Below, piece by piece: positions 1 to 5,435 of a stretch of DNA of 6,184 nucleotides (positions are counted from its first letter, which is position 1; every line of letters begins with the position of its first letter). The notes beneath the pieces were generated by a model. The model worked only from the letters and a program-made list of their open reading frames with translations, was not told the DNA's origin and searched no databases. Origin of the DNA: Nitrososphaerota archaeon (lineage in GTDB: Archaea > Thermoproteota > Nitrososphaeria > Nitrososphaerales > UBA57); the NCBI GenBank assembly GCA_022572285.1, contig JACZWF010000096.1, forward strand, positions 1-6,184, in the 5' to 3' direction. The translations under genes and the position numbers were made by a program.

Positions 1-2
1 GG

Positions 3-1199
3 TCAGTTACGGTTCCGCGGACTGTAGAAATATCAGGTGTGGAGCGCTACACAACTCCTGAAGGGATAGTGCTTCGAGTAGATTCGCCTATCGACGCGAA
101 TCTTAGATATTACCATCAATGGCTTGTTACCACGAACCAAATCGGGCTCGACGAAATAGCAATCGAATTCTCGTCAATGGGCGAGAGAGCCAATGAAGCT
201 GTTTCTGCCGGCTCGGCTGTTTGGATAGATCATGGATCAATTATCTCGATTGATAGAGAGATACAAGGAGAGACTCCGCTGGAAAGATGGATATCTAACA
301 GAGGGTCTTGGATTGTGACTTCAGCCAGCACCATCGATTTGAAGTACATGAAACAATATTTGCCCACACTAGTAATGCGAGGCCTAGGCGATTACCCAGT
401 GAGCATTCAATTCAGTCAGGGAGGAGCTCAGGTCAGCGGATTTAGCTCCTCGAGCTGGTCGGAATGGGTAGATGCAGGAAGCACTGTCAGAGTCGAGAAC
501 TCGATCTCCGGCAAGCCTGGTGAGCGATGGATAGCTGAAGATCAAACTTCTTTTGAAGCGGGCCCGCTTGGGCTCACCATCGATTATAGACATGAGGTTA
601 GCATTTCGATGGTCTTCTTGGATGTAGAAGGAATAAGGACTCTGCCTCAAGACCCCTCGAGGGTTATCATTGTTGATCCGGAGGGAAGAGAAATGGAGGT
701 TTCTTCCTTCTCAGGGATCTGGGTCACTGATAGTGCTTGGCGAGTGAAGAGCATAAGATGGGAAGGGATTGATCTTGCCCCGGCAGCTGCTTTCAGTTTT
801 CTTCCAGAAGCCGGCGGTACTTGGACTATCCCCACAAGGGTGTATGGCCTCTCATTTCAGGTAGCAGATCTCTTCGGAGTTCCCATTCGGGATGCGTCAG
901 TACTTTTGACGATGCCCAACGACTTGAAGGTAGCAAAGTCGACTGATGTCGCAGGAGTTGCTTCATTCGACATAGTGCCGGATGGTGAGTATCAAGTCGA
1001 AGTAGTCTACCTTGGACAGGAAGCACTTTTGGAAGGGACGGTCTCACAGGATTCTGTTCGGGAGCGACCTCTTCTCATCTCGTTCTCTTACGCTGTGATA
1101 ACATCTATTGTCGTGTTGATTCTGCTCATAACGATACCAAGTATTATACTGGTTAGAAGAAATAGGTCGAAGACCGCTAAGAGCCAGGTTGACGAGTAA
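3..1199 (+). CDS. Repeat-containing surface protein with C-terminal membrane anchor (5' end outside window)
   Basis: The frame is open from the first base of the window, so the gene begins upstream. The GTG at 39 is only an internal possibility, and residues are numbered from it. Two tandem units of about 80 residues (24-102 and 103-183) share the pattern Y..Q, GL, an IxFS strand, W-[IV]-D-x-G-S and ERW. They resemble the YxxxV...G.GWYDAGS...GWS repeats common in archaeal surface proteins. A beta-rich stretch (185-255) follows, then a carboxypeptidase-regulatory-like fold (about 265-345, with FGVPIRDASVLL and GVASFDIVPDGEYQVEV). A hydrophobic helix (about 350-373) ends in RRNRSK, so positive charges lie inside and the bulk is extracellular. 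A structural, adhesive or cell-envelope role is inferred. No catalytic motif was seen. It converges on the zinc-ribbon gene. Confidence 0.8.
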   Translation, partial: SVTVPRTVEISGVERYTTPEGIVLRVDSPIDANLRYYHQWLVTTNQIGLDEIAIEFSSMGERANEAVSAGSAVWIDHGSIISIDREIQGETPLERWISNRGSWIVTSASTIDLKYMKQYLPTLVMRGLGDYPVSIQFSQGGAQVSGFSSSSWSEWVDAGSTVRVENSISGKPGERWIAEDQTSFEAGPLGLTIDYRHEVSISMVFLDVEGIRTLPQDPSRVIIVDPEGREMEVSSFSGIWVTDSAWRVKSIRWEGIDLAPAAAFSFLPEAGGTWTIPTRVYGLSFQVADLFGVPIRDASVLLTMPNDLKVAKSTDVAGVASFDIVPDGEYQVEVVYLGQEALLEGTVSQDSVRERPLLISFSYAVITSIVVLILLITIPSIILVRRNRSKTAKSQVDE

Positions 1200-1202
1200 T
1201 TT

Positions 1203-1236
1203 CTGTCTGCGAATTAGACAGGTTCGAGCCCTGTCT
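1203..1236. terminator. Overlapping hairpins between convergent genes
   Basis: Three related hexamers lie in a row: CTGTCT (1203-1208), AGACAG (1216-1221) and CTGTCT (1231-1236). The middle one can pair with either neighbour, each time leaving a 7-base loop. The right-hand hairpin is the stronger, with a 7-bp stem including the added G-C pair at 1222/1230. The element sits where the plus-strand surface-protein gene (stop at 1199) meets the minus-strand zinc-ribbon gene (stop at 1214-1216), so a two-way terminator is a natural reading. No clear T-tract follows on either strand, so the function is inferred from position only. Confidence 0.4.
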
Positions 1237-1405
1237 TACCTTCCATGAAGACTGTAGTTCCACACTCAACGCAGGCATACAAATATCCAAACTTTCCACC
1301 GCTGGTCAAAGCTATACGACGCTCGAAAGATTGACCCCACGAGGGTACACCGATCTCCTCAAAATCCCTTTCTGTGTCGCAAGTCCGGCAGTGTCTCTTG
1401 TTCAC
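1214..1405 (-). CDS. Small zinc-ribbon protein
   Basis: A protein of 63 residues read from a GTG at 1405. Two CxxC knuckles are present, C6-x-x-C9 (HCRTCD) and C45-x-x-C48 (CVECG), about 35 residues apart. This is the layout of a four-cysteine zinc ribbon with a beta-rich middle (SFERRIAL, FGYLYAC). Such minimal ribbons bind zinc and often contact nucleic acid or protein partners, but the specific job is unknown. The GTG start is preferred because the protein then opens directly on the first knuckle and a short GGA lies just upstream. A TTG at 1444 would add 13 residues but has only a T-run before it. The last residues (KTGLEPV) are read through the tRNA-T-arm-like hairpin on the opposite strand, so the C-terminus may be acquired or altered. 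Confidence 0.7.
   Translation of the reverse strand: MNKRHCRTCDTERDFEEIGVPSWGQSFERRIALTSGGKFGYLYACVECGTTVFMEGKTGLEPV
1218..1245 (+). other. tRNA 3'-end-like segment (T-arm plus CCA), possible attachment-site relic
   Basis: ACAGG-TTCGAGC-CCTGT (1218-1234) fits the T-arm consensus: a 5-bp stem, the TTCRANY loop, and G53/C61 flanking the loop. Seven bases (1235-1241), one base (1242) and then CCA (1243-1245) follow, which is exactly the spacing of an acceptor strand, discriminator and encoded CCA. No matching 5' acceptor (AGGTAAG expected), D-arm or anticodon arm was found upstream, where the end of the surface-protein gene lies. It is therefore not a complete tRNA. A chance hairpin remains likely. 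The alternative is a tRNA 3' fragment left by an integrated element. Confidence 0.25.
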
Positions 1406-1503
1406 GCTTCCGAATGCGGCTCCCCTCGCTTTAAGCTTATTCAAAAAAATGAGAATATTTGAAACAGTTTTTGGTCATCCAAGAGAATGCGAAGACCTGC
1501 TTA

Positions 1504-1962
1504 CTAACTTCGTAAGTCACGACTCCCCGGAAAGGACTTGGATACCTTGCCCCAATCGCTATTAAGAATATCTTGAATAGGTTCGATGGTTAACCTTTCT
1601 AGGAGTTGAAGGAGTTCAGTTGTACTCAATTCATCGATCTCAGATTTCCTAGCTCTTGCAACCTTAGCTACCTGTCTCTCAATAGTCTCGTCCTCCTCAA
1701 TCATCTTGCTTGCACCCTTCGCCAAAAGCTTGAGATTTGGATCGCTGGGGTTAGCCCGTCCGAGCAGTAGCATTCCCGTGGTGGTAGCGCTGACAAGGAC
1801 GTCTGCCCAACCAGAACGAGTGAGTGTCGCATTAACCTTCTTACCTAAAGTCGACCTAACGTAATTGGCAAGGTCAGAATGTAGAATCACTTCAGCTTTT
1901 TTCAGTGATTCCCTAAATGCTCGTAGATCTCTGATGCTAGACTCGAGGGTCTCAATTACCAA
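1504..1962 (-). CDS. Hypothetical helical protein, second gene of coiled-coil operon
   Basis: A protein of 152 residues that I do not recognise. The start is a TTG whose first bases overlap the end of the upstream coiled-coil gene (11-base overlap, with the upstream TGA inside TTGGTAATTGA). A purine-rich AGGGGAAGAG lies just upstream inside that gene and would serve as ribosome binding site, so the two are very likely translationally coupled. The sequence is predominantly helical by eye: an amphipathic N-terminus (1-35), a more hydrophobic middle (about 50-70, with WADVLVSATTTGMLLLG), and a charged helical segment (about 80-130) containing KVARARKSE and TTELLQLLERL. No signal peptide, cysteine cluster or catalytic motif is visible. 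The tight overlap suggests that it works with, or binds to, the coiled-coil protein. Confidence 0.7.
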   Translation of the reverse strand: MVIETLESSIRDLRAFRESLKKAEVILHSDLANYVRSTLGKKVNATLTRSGWADVLVSATTTGMLLLGRANPSDPNLKLLAKGASKMIEEDETIERQVAKVARARKSEIDELSTTELLQLLERLTIEPIQDILNSDWGKVSKSFPGSRDLRS

Positions 1963-3583
1963 ATTCTCTTCCCCTATCTCTCATGGCTCTAAGAAAAGAA
2001 TCTAGACTGGAGTGGAGGAATGCGTCATTGATGTCTTCATATTTATCAATCCAGAACTTGTATCTTTCCAGAACGAGCAGCATTGCAACTTCGAGCTTAC
2101 GAGGATCTATCGCTAGCTCATCTCCTTGGAGCAGATCTATTATGGGCTTGAAGATCTCCATCTTGCCCTTCTCATACCCATATTCTTTCATCTCTTCCAT
2201 CACTCTATCTATCGTCGTGTTCCAAATACCAAACTTTGCGGTTGTTTCATCTTCTACCCTTTGGAAGCCCTTCAAACCGTCGGCTCTCAGGGATTTGATC
2301 TCGGATACTACGTTTTCACTAATCCTTAATCCTTCTTTCTCAAGGCGCTTCAGACGGGAGACCAATTCTTGTTCTCGGATTTTCATTGACTGCCGTATCT
2401 CCGCCTCCGATTCCTTTAGAGTCTCAATCGCGGATTTCCGTCTTCTTTGTTCACTTTCGAGCTGCGAGACCTTCCTCTCATAATGAGTGATGGTCTTCTT
2501 GAGGCTTCCATACTTCTCAACTTCACCTTTGAGGTCGTCCAGCGTAACTCCCCCTTTTGCAAGTGCCTCTTCCCAGCCAATTATGGCTCCCTTCTTTACC
2601 CCTCTCTTACCCAGTGATTTAATGGCGTTGATGACTTCCTTCGTGTCTACCATATCTCTATGCAATGCATTCAACTTTGCATTTTCTAGTTTCAGTTCTG
2701 ATTGGATCATTTCTAGCTCAGAGTTTGCTTTCTCTACCTGATAGTCGAATCCGACTTTCTCATCATATTCTTTAAGATCATTGAAGAATTTCTCTATTAT
2801 CTGATGGGGAGAAAGATTGCGGGCAGAACCAATTCTGAGAAGTGTCTGGCGGAGTTGCTTGAGGAAATCGGTCGTGAAGCCCAACCTCTTAACCATATTA
2901 AGCTCTGAGCAGATTTCCTTACTCTTCTCGAGCCTCTTTTGACATTCCTGATTTTCGACCACATGAGTTTCAATACTCTTGATGAGATCCCTATCTTCCT
3001 TAGCTAACGATCTATGGTCGCCTGCTTCTCGAAGCAGACTCTTAATATCATAATCCTGTTCTTTCAGATTCGAAAAGATATTTGCCGACCTTTCGGTCTC
3101 CAAATCCATGTCCACACCGAACGGCTTCAATCCTTCTCTAACCCTGACATATCTATCGACGCTCTCTCTTGTGGTGTGCTTCTCCTTTAGGGCAGACTGC
3201 TCCTCCTCCCTTGCCTGAGTAAGACGAGTTTTGATGTCCGCAAGTTCCTGCTTGGTTCTAGCAAGCGTATCAGCTTCCTCCTTCACCTTCAGAGGAATAC
3301 TCTCATAGGACAACTTCGACTCTTCTTCGATGTCTATCAACTTGCAGGCCGATTCAGCAACCGACTCCGGACTCCTCCCTCTCTCAATTGATTTCTTGTA
3401 GAGACCATCGGTAAAGGATTCGATTCTATTTAGGTCAACCCCCATCCGCGTCAGGTTTCTAGCAATCTTTGACCCTTGGAGGGCCCCGGGAATATCATAA
3501 CCATCTTTTCTTAGCTGCACTGTCATTTCTCGAGATCTTTTACCTTCTGGACCAATCGTCTGTTCGAGATCTTTCCAGATCAT
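1952..3583 (-). CDS. Long coiled-coil protein of unknown function
   Basis: A protein of 543 residues read from the ATG at 3583. It is not recognised as a named family. An N-terminal helical module (about 10-90) contains QLRKDGYDIPG, NLTRMGVDLNRIE and SPESVAESACKLIDIEEE. Long heptad-rich segments follow, broken by at least three shorter modules that each begin with a pattern like LKxxG[VF]xxDL (GLKPFGVDMDLE; MVKRLGFTTDFL then NLSPHQIIEKF; AIKSLGKRGVKKG then GVTLDDLKGEV). The C-terminal region (about 470-543) is helical and more hydrophobic. There is no Walker A, nuclease or membrane motif, so it is not an SMC or Rad50 ATPase. The frame stays open to a GTG at 3772, with an ATG at 3694. The extra 63 residues look unlike the rest, so the later start is preferred, though a TATA-like GATATAAC (3719-3726) fits a leaderless start at 3694. 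It is the first gene of a pair with the overlapping 152-residue gene. Confidence 0.8.
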   Translation of the reverse strand: MIWKDLEQTIGPEGKRSREMTVQLRKDGYDIPGALQGSKIARNLTRMGVDLNRIESFTDGLYKKSIERGRSPESVAESACKLIDIEEESKLSYESIPLKVKEEADTLARTKQELADIKTRLTQAREEEQSALKEKHTTRESVDRYVRVREGLKPFGVDMDLETERSANIFSNLKEQDYDIKSLLREAGDHRSLAKEDRDLIKSIETHVVENQECQKRLEKSKEICSELNMVKRLGFTTDFLKQLRQTLLRIGSARNLSPHQIIEKFFNDLKEYDEKVGFDYQVEKANSELEMIQSELKLENAKLNALHRDMVDTKEVINAIKSLGKRGVKKGAIIGWEEALAKGGVTLDDLKGEVEKYGSLKKTITHYERKVSQLESEQRRRKSAIETLKESEAEIRQSMKIREQELVSRLKRLEKEGLRISENVVSEIKSLRADGLKGFQRVEDETTAKFGIWNTTIDRVMEEMKEYGYEKGKMEIFKPIIDLLQGDELAIDPRKLEVAMLLVLERYKFWIDKYEDINDAFLHSSLDSFLRAMRDRGREFGN

Positions 3584-3759
3584 GGAGATACTTCCGTTAC
3601 TAGCATCACATGCACTATTAGTTTCATCTCTTGAGTCGCCTAGAAAGTAATGTCCGATTACGCAAGCCCTCGTGTTGGCTGTGATCGTTCCCATCGTAGT
3701 ATAAGTACGAAGACGCACGTTATATCTATTGAAAATTCTATAGACCTGACCCGAAATAT

Positions 3760-3782
3760 CTGAAAGATACACAGACTTTCAG
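3760..3782. repeat. Inverted repeat CTGAAAG-9-CTTTCAG
   Basis: Perfect 7-base arms (3760-3766 and 3776-3782) are separated by 9 bases, upstream of the TATA-like sites of the coiled-coil operon. Arm length and spacing suit a dimeric DNA-binding regulator or a weak hairpin. Function is inferred from position only. Confidence 0.35.
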
Positions 3783-3814
3783 TAGAAAGCATACAGATGT
3801 TATTGGCGTCAGAG

Positions 3815-4019
3815 CCGTCATTATTTGAATAAGGGTAGTTCTGTATCGTCATTATCGTCAATATTGTGGAAGATACTGTTTGTGCGGCATATGTTTGACA
3901 ACATTGTCGCTGAATAGGTTCAGTTATTGGACTGATACTGGTTGCCTAACAACATTATTTTTTTAACGCAACTATGGAAATTGACGGCATTTGACGGATT
4001 AATATTACGGAATTGACGG
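3815..4019. promoter_or_regulatory. Cluster of six YCGTCAWW motifs in opposing orientations
   Basis: On the plus strand the motif occurs as CCGTCATT (3815-3822), TCGTCATT (3846-3853) and TCGTCAAT (3855-3862). On the minus strand it occurs as CCGTCAAT (3980-3987), CCGTCAAA (3990-3997) and CCGTCAAT (4012-4019). The two groups of three face each other across about 120 bases that include a T7-containing AT-rich tract. Spacings of 9-10, 22 and 31 bases are close to whole helical turns. A degenerate ATTACGG (4004-4010) may be a further copy. This is consistent with an array of binding sites for a regulator, or with iteron-like elements. Which one cannot be decided from the sequence. Confidence 0.45.
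3897..3908. repeat. Short inverted repeat GACAA-CA-TTGTC
   Basis: Five-base perfect arms around a 2-base centre, lying between the two halves of the CGTCA-motif cluster. It is short enough to be chance. Noted because it sits near the symmetry centre of that cluster. Confidence 0.2.
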
Positions 4020-4045
4020 CCCTTGTATCTTCGTTCCAGAAACGG

Positions 4046-4059
4046 CCAAGGATCCTTGG
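4046..4059. repeat. 14-base perfect palindrome CCAAGGATCCTTGG
   Basis: A complete palindrome about 80 bases downstream (in the minus-strand sense) of the CBS gene stop. The inner hexamer GGATCC recurs at 4075-4080. It could form a short hairpin ending the CBS transcript or be a protein-binding site. No T-run follows it closely on the minus strand. Confidence 0.4.
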
Positions 4060-4138
4060 GATTACGCCACTGGAGGATCCGTACTAGATTCTTATTAACG
4101 GTACCAATTTCTACAAACGTCCATTCTAGTGACTGAAG

Positions 4139-4579
4139 TTAGGGTCCTAGAGGAGGATTACGGAGTCTTAGCGCGATAAGGATTCCTGCTAAGGTTACCT
4201 CCCCCACTAACTTTTTCCCTTTAACCACTGGGGCGACTATGAGCCCACTGCTGAGCATCCACCCTAAGGCCTTGATGAGATCATCTTCCGGCTTAACGAA
4301 TGCTCGTTCGCTGTACCTCTTGATTTGATCTTTTACAGTCTGCTTCCCTAAGGTGTGAAGAACGCCTAATTTGTTCAAATCACCAAGTTGAAACTTGGCC
4401 CAATCAATCACATCAGCATGGAGTACCAACCCTTTGAATTTCTTCCCACGATCCACGACAAAAATTGAGCTATGGGGTGATTCGTATATTCTTTGAATAA
4501 GGTCGCTCATTCGGGTGGAGTCGGATACAATAAGGGAAAATTTTGGTTCTTTTTGAATCTCTTTTACTAGAGTTTGCAT
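4139..4579 (-). CDS. Two-CBS-domain protein
   Basis: A protein of 146 residues that consists almost entirely of a tandem CBS pair (Bateman module). CBS1 spans about residues 10-68, with a conserved strand SIFVVDRGKKFKGLVLHADVIDW. CBS2 spans about 78-138, with a VKPEDDLIKALGWMLSSG helix and APVVKGKKLVGEVTLAGIL. Such modules bind adenosine nucleotides or S-adenosylmethionine and act as energy or metabolite sensors. With no attached enzyme or DNA-binding domain, this one presumably regulates a partner in trans. The ATG at 4579 is the only good start in frame and has no clear Shine-Dalgarno sequence. A TATA-like TCTATACA on the minus strand (4641-4648) could serve as promoter with a leader of roughly 35 bases. 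The gene stands alone, and its target is not indicated by neighbours. Confidence 0.85.
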   Translation of the reverse strand: MQTLVKEIQKEPKFSLIVSDSTRMSDLIQRIYESPHSSIFVVDRGKKFKGLVLHADVIDWAKFQLGDLNKLGVLHTLGKQTVKDQIKRYSERAFVKPEDDLIKALGWMLSSGLIVAPVVKGKKLVGEVTLAGILIALRLRNPPLGP

Positions 4580-4689
4580 GCGAGAACTAATGAAGAAGGT
4601 CTGATAACTCTTTCCGCATGTCCTAGTTCCACTTCAAAAGTGTATAGATCACAGATGTTTTGTATGTATGATTGTCTTCCTGCATTGAA

Positions 4690-4776
4690 TAGCGCGCGCT
4701 AGTAAATGAGTGCGGGGAGTATAACATAAGAGCCAATTTTTGGGTTCCACGTGGACCAGCTAGTACGCGCGCGCTA
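4690..4776. repeat. Inverted pair of (GC)n-centred repeats
   Basis: TAGCGCGCGCTAGTA (4690-4704) and TAGTACGCGCGCGCTA (4761-4776) are inverted copies, identical over TAGCGCGCGC and differing by one added G and one substitution after it. The first contains a 12-base perfect palindrome (4690-4701). Between them lies another palindrome, TCCACGTGGA (4746-4755). In the plus-strand open frame both GC runs are read as CGC GCG CTA, exactly 25 codons apart. Confidence 0.45.
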
Positions 4777-5144
4777 CTTACCAAATGGCTGGGGCCAGAT
4801 GGAATAACTGGTCAGTCTGTCCCTCTGAAGGTTAATAGAATTCCGAGGGGGAATACTCCTACACGGATAGATACCAGAGTGAAGGAAGGTGACATTACAG
4901 AAAATATCAACGGAGAACTTATTGTTTGGGGTAATATGCAAGACGAGGAGCTCAGGACTGTTGAAGTGAGGAGGGTCAAGATTCCCTGCGAAACCCTCTT
5001 GTCTCCCGACCAGGAAACACATTCGATCTTCTGAGGTCTAACCCCATGAGGATCCGGCAATCAGAGATCCAGTTTGGACCAACAAGCTTGTTCTATGATT
5101 TTCTTGGCGTGGAAGAACCTGCCTCGCCTTCCCTAGAAGTCTAG
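4693..5144 (+). pseudogene. Probable decayed gene of unknown family, frameshifted, no start codon
   Basis: From the TAG at 4690-4692 the frame stays open for 113 codons to the TGA at 5032-5034. It reads like real protein (for example RVKEGDITENINGELIVWG and EELRTVEVRRVKIPCETL) with AGA/AGG arginine use like the neighbours. There is no ATG, GTG or TTG near its beginning. A second frame, open from 4965 to the TAG at 5142-5144, continues in protein-like style (NTFDLLRSNPMRIRQSE, FGPTSLFYDFLGVEE), suggesting a shift around 4970-5015. Upstream, a third frame open from 4571 would join this one if one GC unit were removed from the repeat at 4691-4700. The family is not recognised. The final ASPSLEV, with the stop inside a strong hairpin, recalls the 3' ends of some tnpB genes of the IS200/IS605 group, but no zinc-ribbon or RuvC motif supports that. 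Confidence 0.45.
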
Positions 5145-5150
5145 GGAAGG
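5127..5150. terminator. Perfect 11-bp hairpin between converging genes
   Basis: CCTTCCCTAGA and TCTAGGGAAGG are exact inverted copies separated by 2 bases, the strongest stem in the window. It lies 13 bases beyond the stop of the minus-strand 88-residue gene and overlaps the last codons and TAG of the plus-strand remnant, so a two-way terminator is the simplest explanation. There is no T-tail. An end hairpin of a lost mobile element is a weaker alternative. Confidence 0.5.
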
Positions 5151-5163
5151 GGCAACCTCCACA

Positions 5164-5430
5164 TCAGCAATCCTGGCTTGCGTGAAGTCCGCTTGTGTTA
5201 AGGCGCACACACATTACGGATGGATTTCCACACTCATTAACTTCATCCACACACACGTTAATAAATGGGAAACCGCCGTAGCGGTTGTCTCCGGTATCTA
5301 GATTTCCGGAACCGAATGGCGTAAAAATGACTACGGCCAAGACGCCTCCTAATAGGGCCCCAACAATGAAGACTACGATGACTCCGGTTTGAACCTTTGA
5401 GACTCCACTTCGAGAAGATGAATCTGTCAT
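5164..5430 (-). CDS. Small membrane-anchored protein with extracellular cysteines
   Basis: A protein of 88 residues. A short polar N-terminus (1-15) is followed by one strongly hydrophobic helix (16-39, with VIVVFIVGALLGGVLAVVIF) and an outward-facing tail of about 49 residues. The tail carries four cysteines, C60, C67, C74 and C88, the first three spaced exactly seven apart, which suggests disulfides or metal binding outside the cell. The helix lacks a lipobox or clear cleavage site and probably stays as an anchor. The ATG at 5430 has a strong GGAGGT seven bases upstream. It follows the 2TM-domain gene by 5 bases in one operon and ends just before the hairpin at 5127-5150. No family is recognised, and C88 is the last residue before the stop. 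Confidence 0.7.
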   Translation of the reverse strand: MTDSSSRSGVSKVQTGVIVVFIVGALLGGVLAVVIFTPFGSGNLDTGDNRYGGFPFINVCVDEVNECGNPSVMCVRLNTSGLHASQDC

Positions 5431-5435
5431 GCCCT

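Larger units (their letters stand above)
3584..4138. other. Non-coding region with regulatory-looking repeats
   Basis: This stretch of about 550 bases lies between the coiled-coil operon and the CBS gene, both on the minus strand. No frame in it looks coding. The minus-strand frame continuing the coiled-coil gene to 3772 is open but poor in protein-like composition. It holds TATA-like sites on the minus strand (GATATAAC at 3719-3726 and CTTATAC near 3701-3707) that would drive the coiled-coil operon, an inverted repeat (3760-3782), a cluster of CGTCA motifs (3815-4019), an AT-rich run with seven T's (about 3955-3966), and a 14-base palindrome (4046-4059). Confidence 0.55.

Noticed and set aside
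1150..1245. Complete tRNA gene ending at the CCA at 1243-1245
   Set aside because: The best 5' acceptor candidate pairs at only about four of seven positions, U8 is missing, and neither a D-arm nor an anticodon arm with T33 can be formed.
1983..2483. Plus-strand open frame of 166 codons
   Set aside because: It lies wholly antisense to the coiled-coil gene, is serine-rich and low in protein character, and mirrors the opposite strand's codons.
3658..3861. Minus-strand open frame of 67 codons upstream of the coiled-coil gene
   Set aside because: It has poor composition, no ribosome site or domain, and overlaps the promoter region and the alternative 5' extension of the coiled-coil gene.
3815..4019. 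CRISPR array or classic archaeal origin-recognition boxes
   Set aside because: The repeated units are only 8 bases, change orientation and have irregular spacing. No G-rich origin box was found.
4774..5060. Two minus-strand open frames of 82 codons
   Set aside because: Both lie opposite the plus-strand remnant, which looks far more protein-like. They read as shadows, with no upstream signals or motifs.
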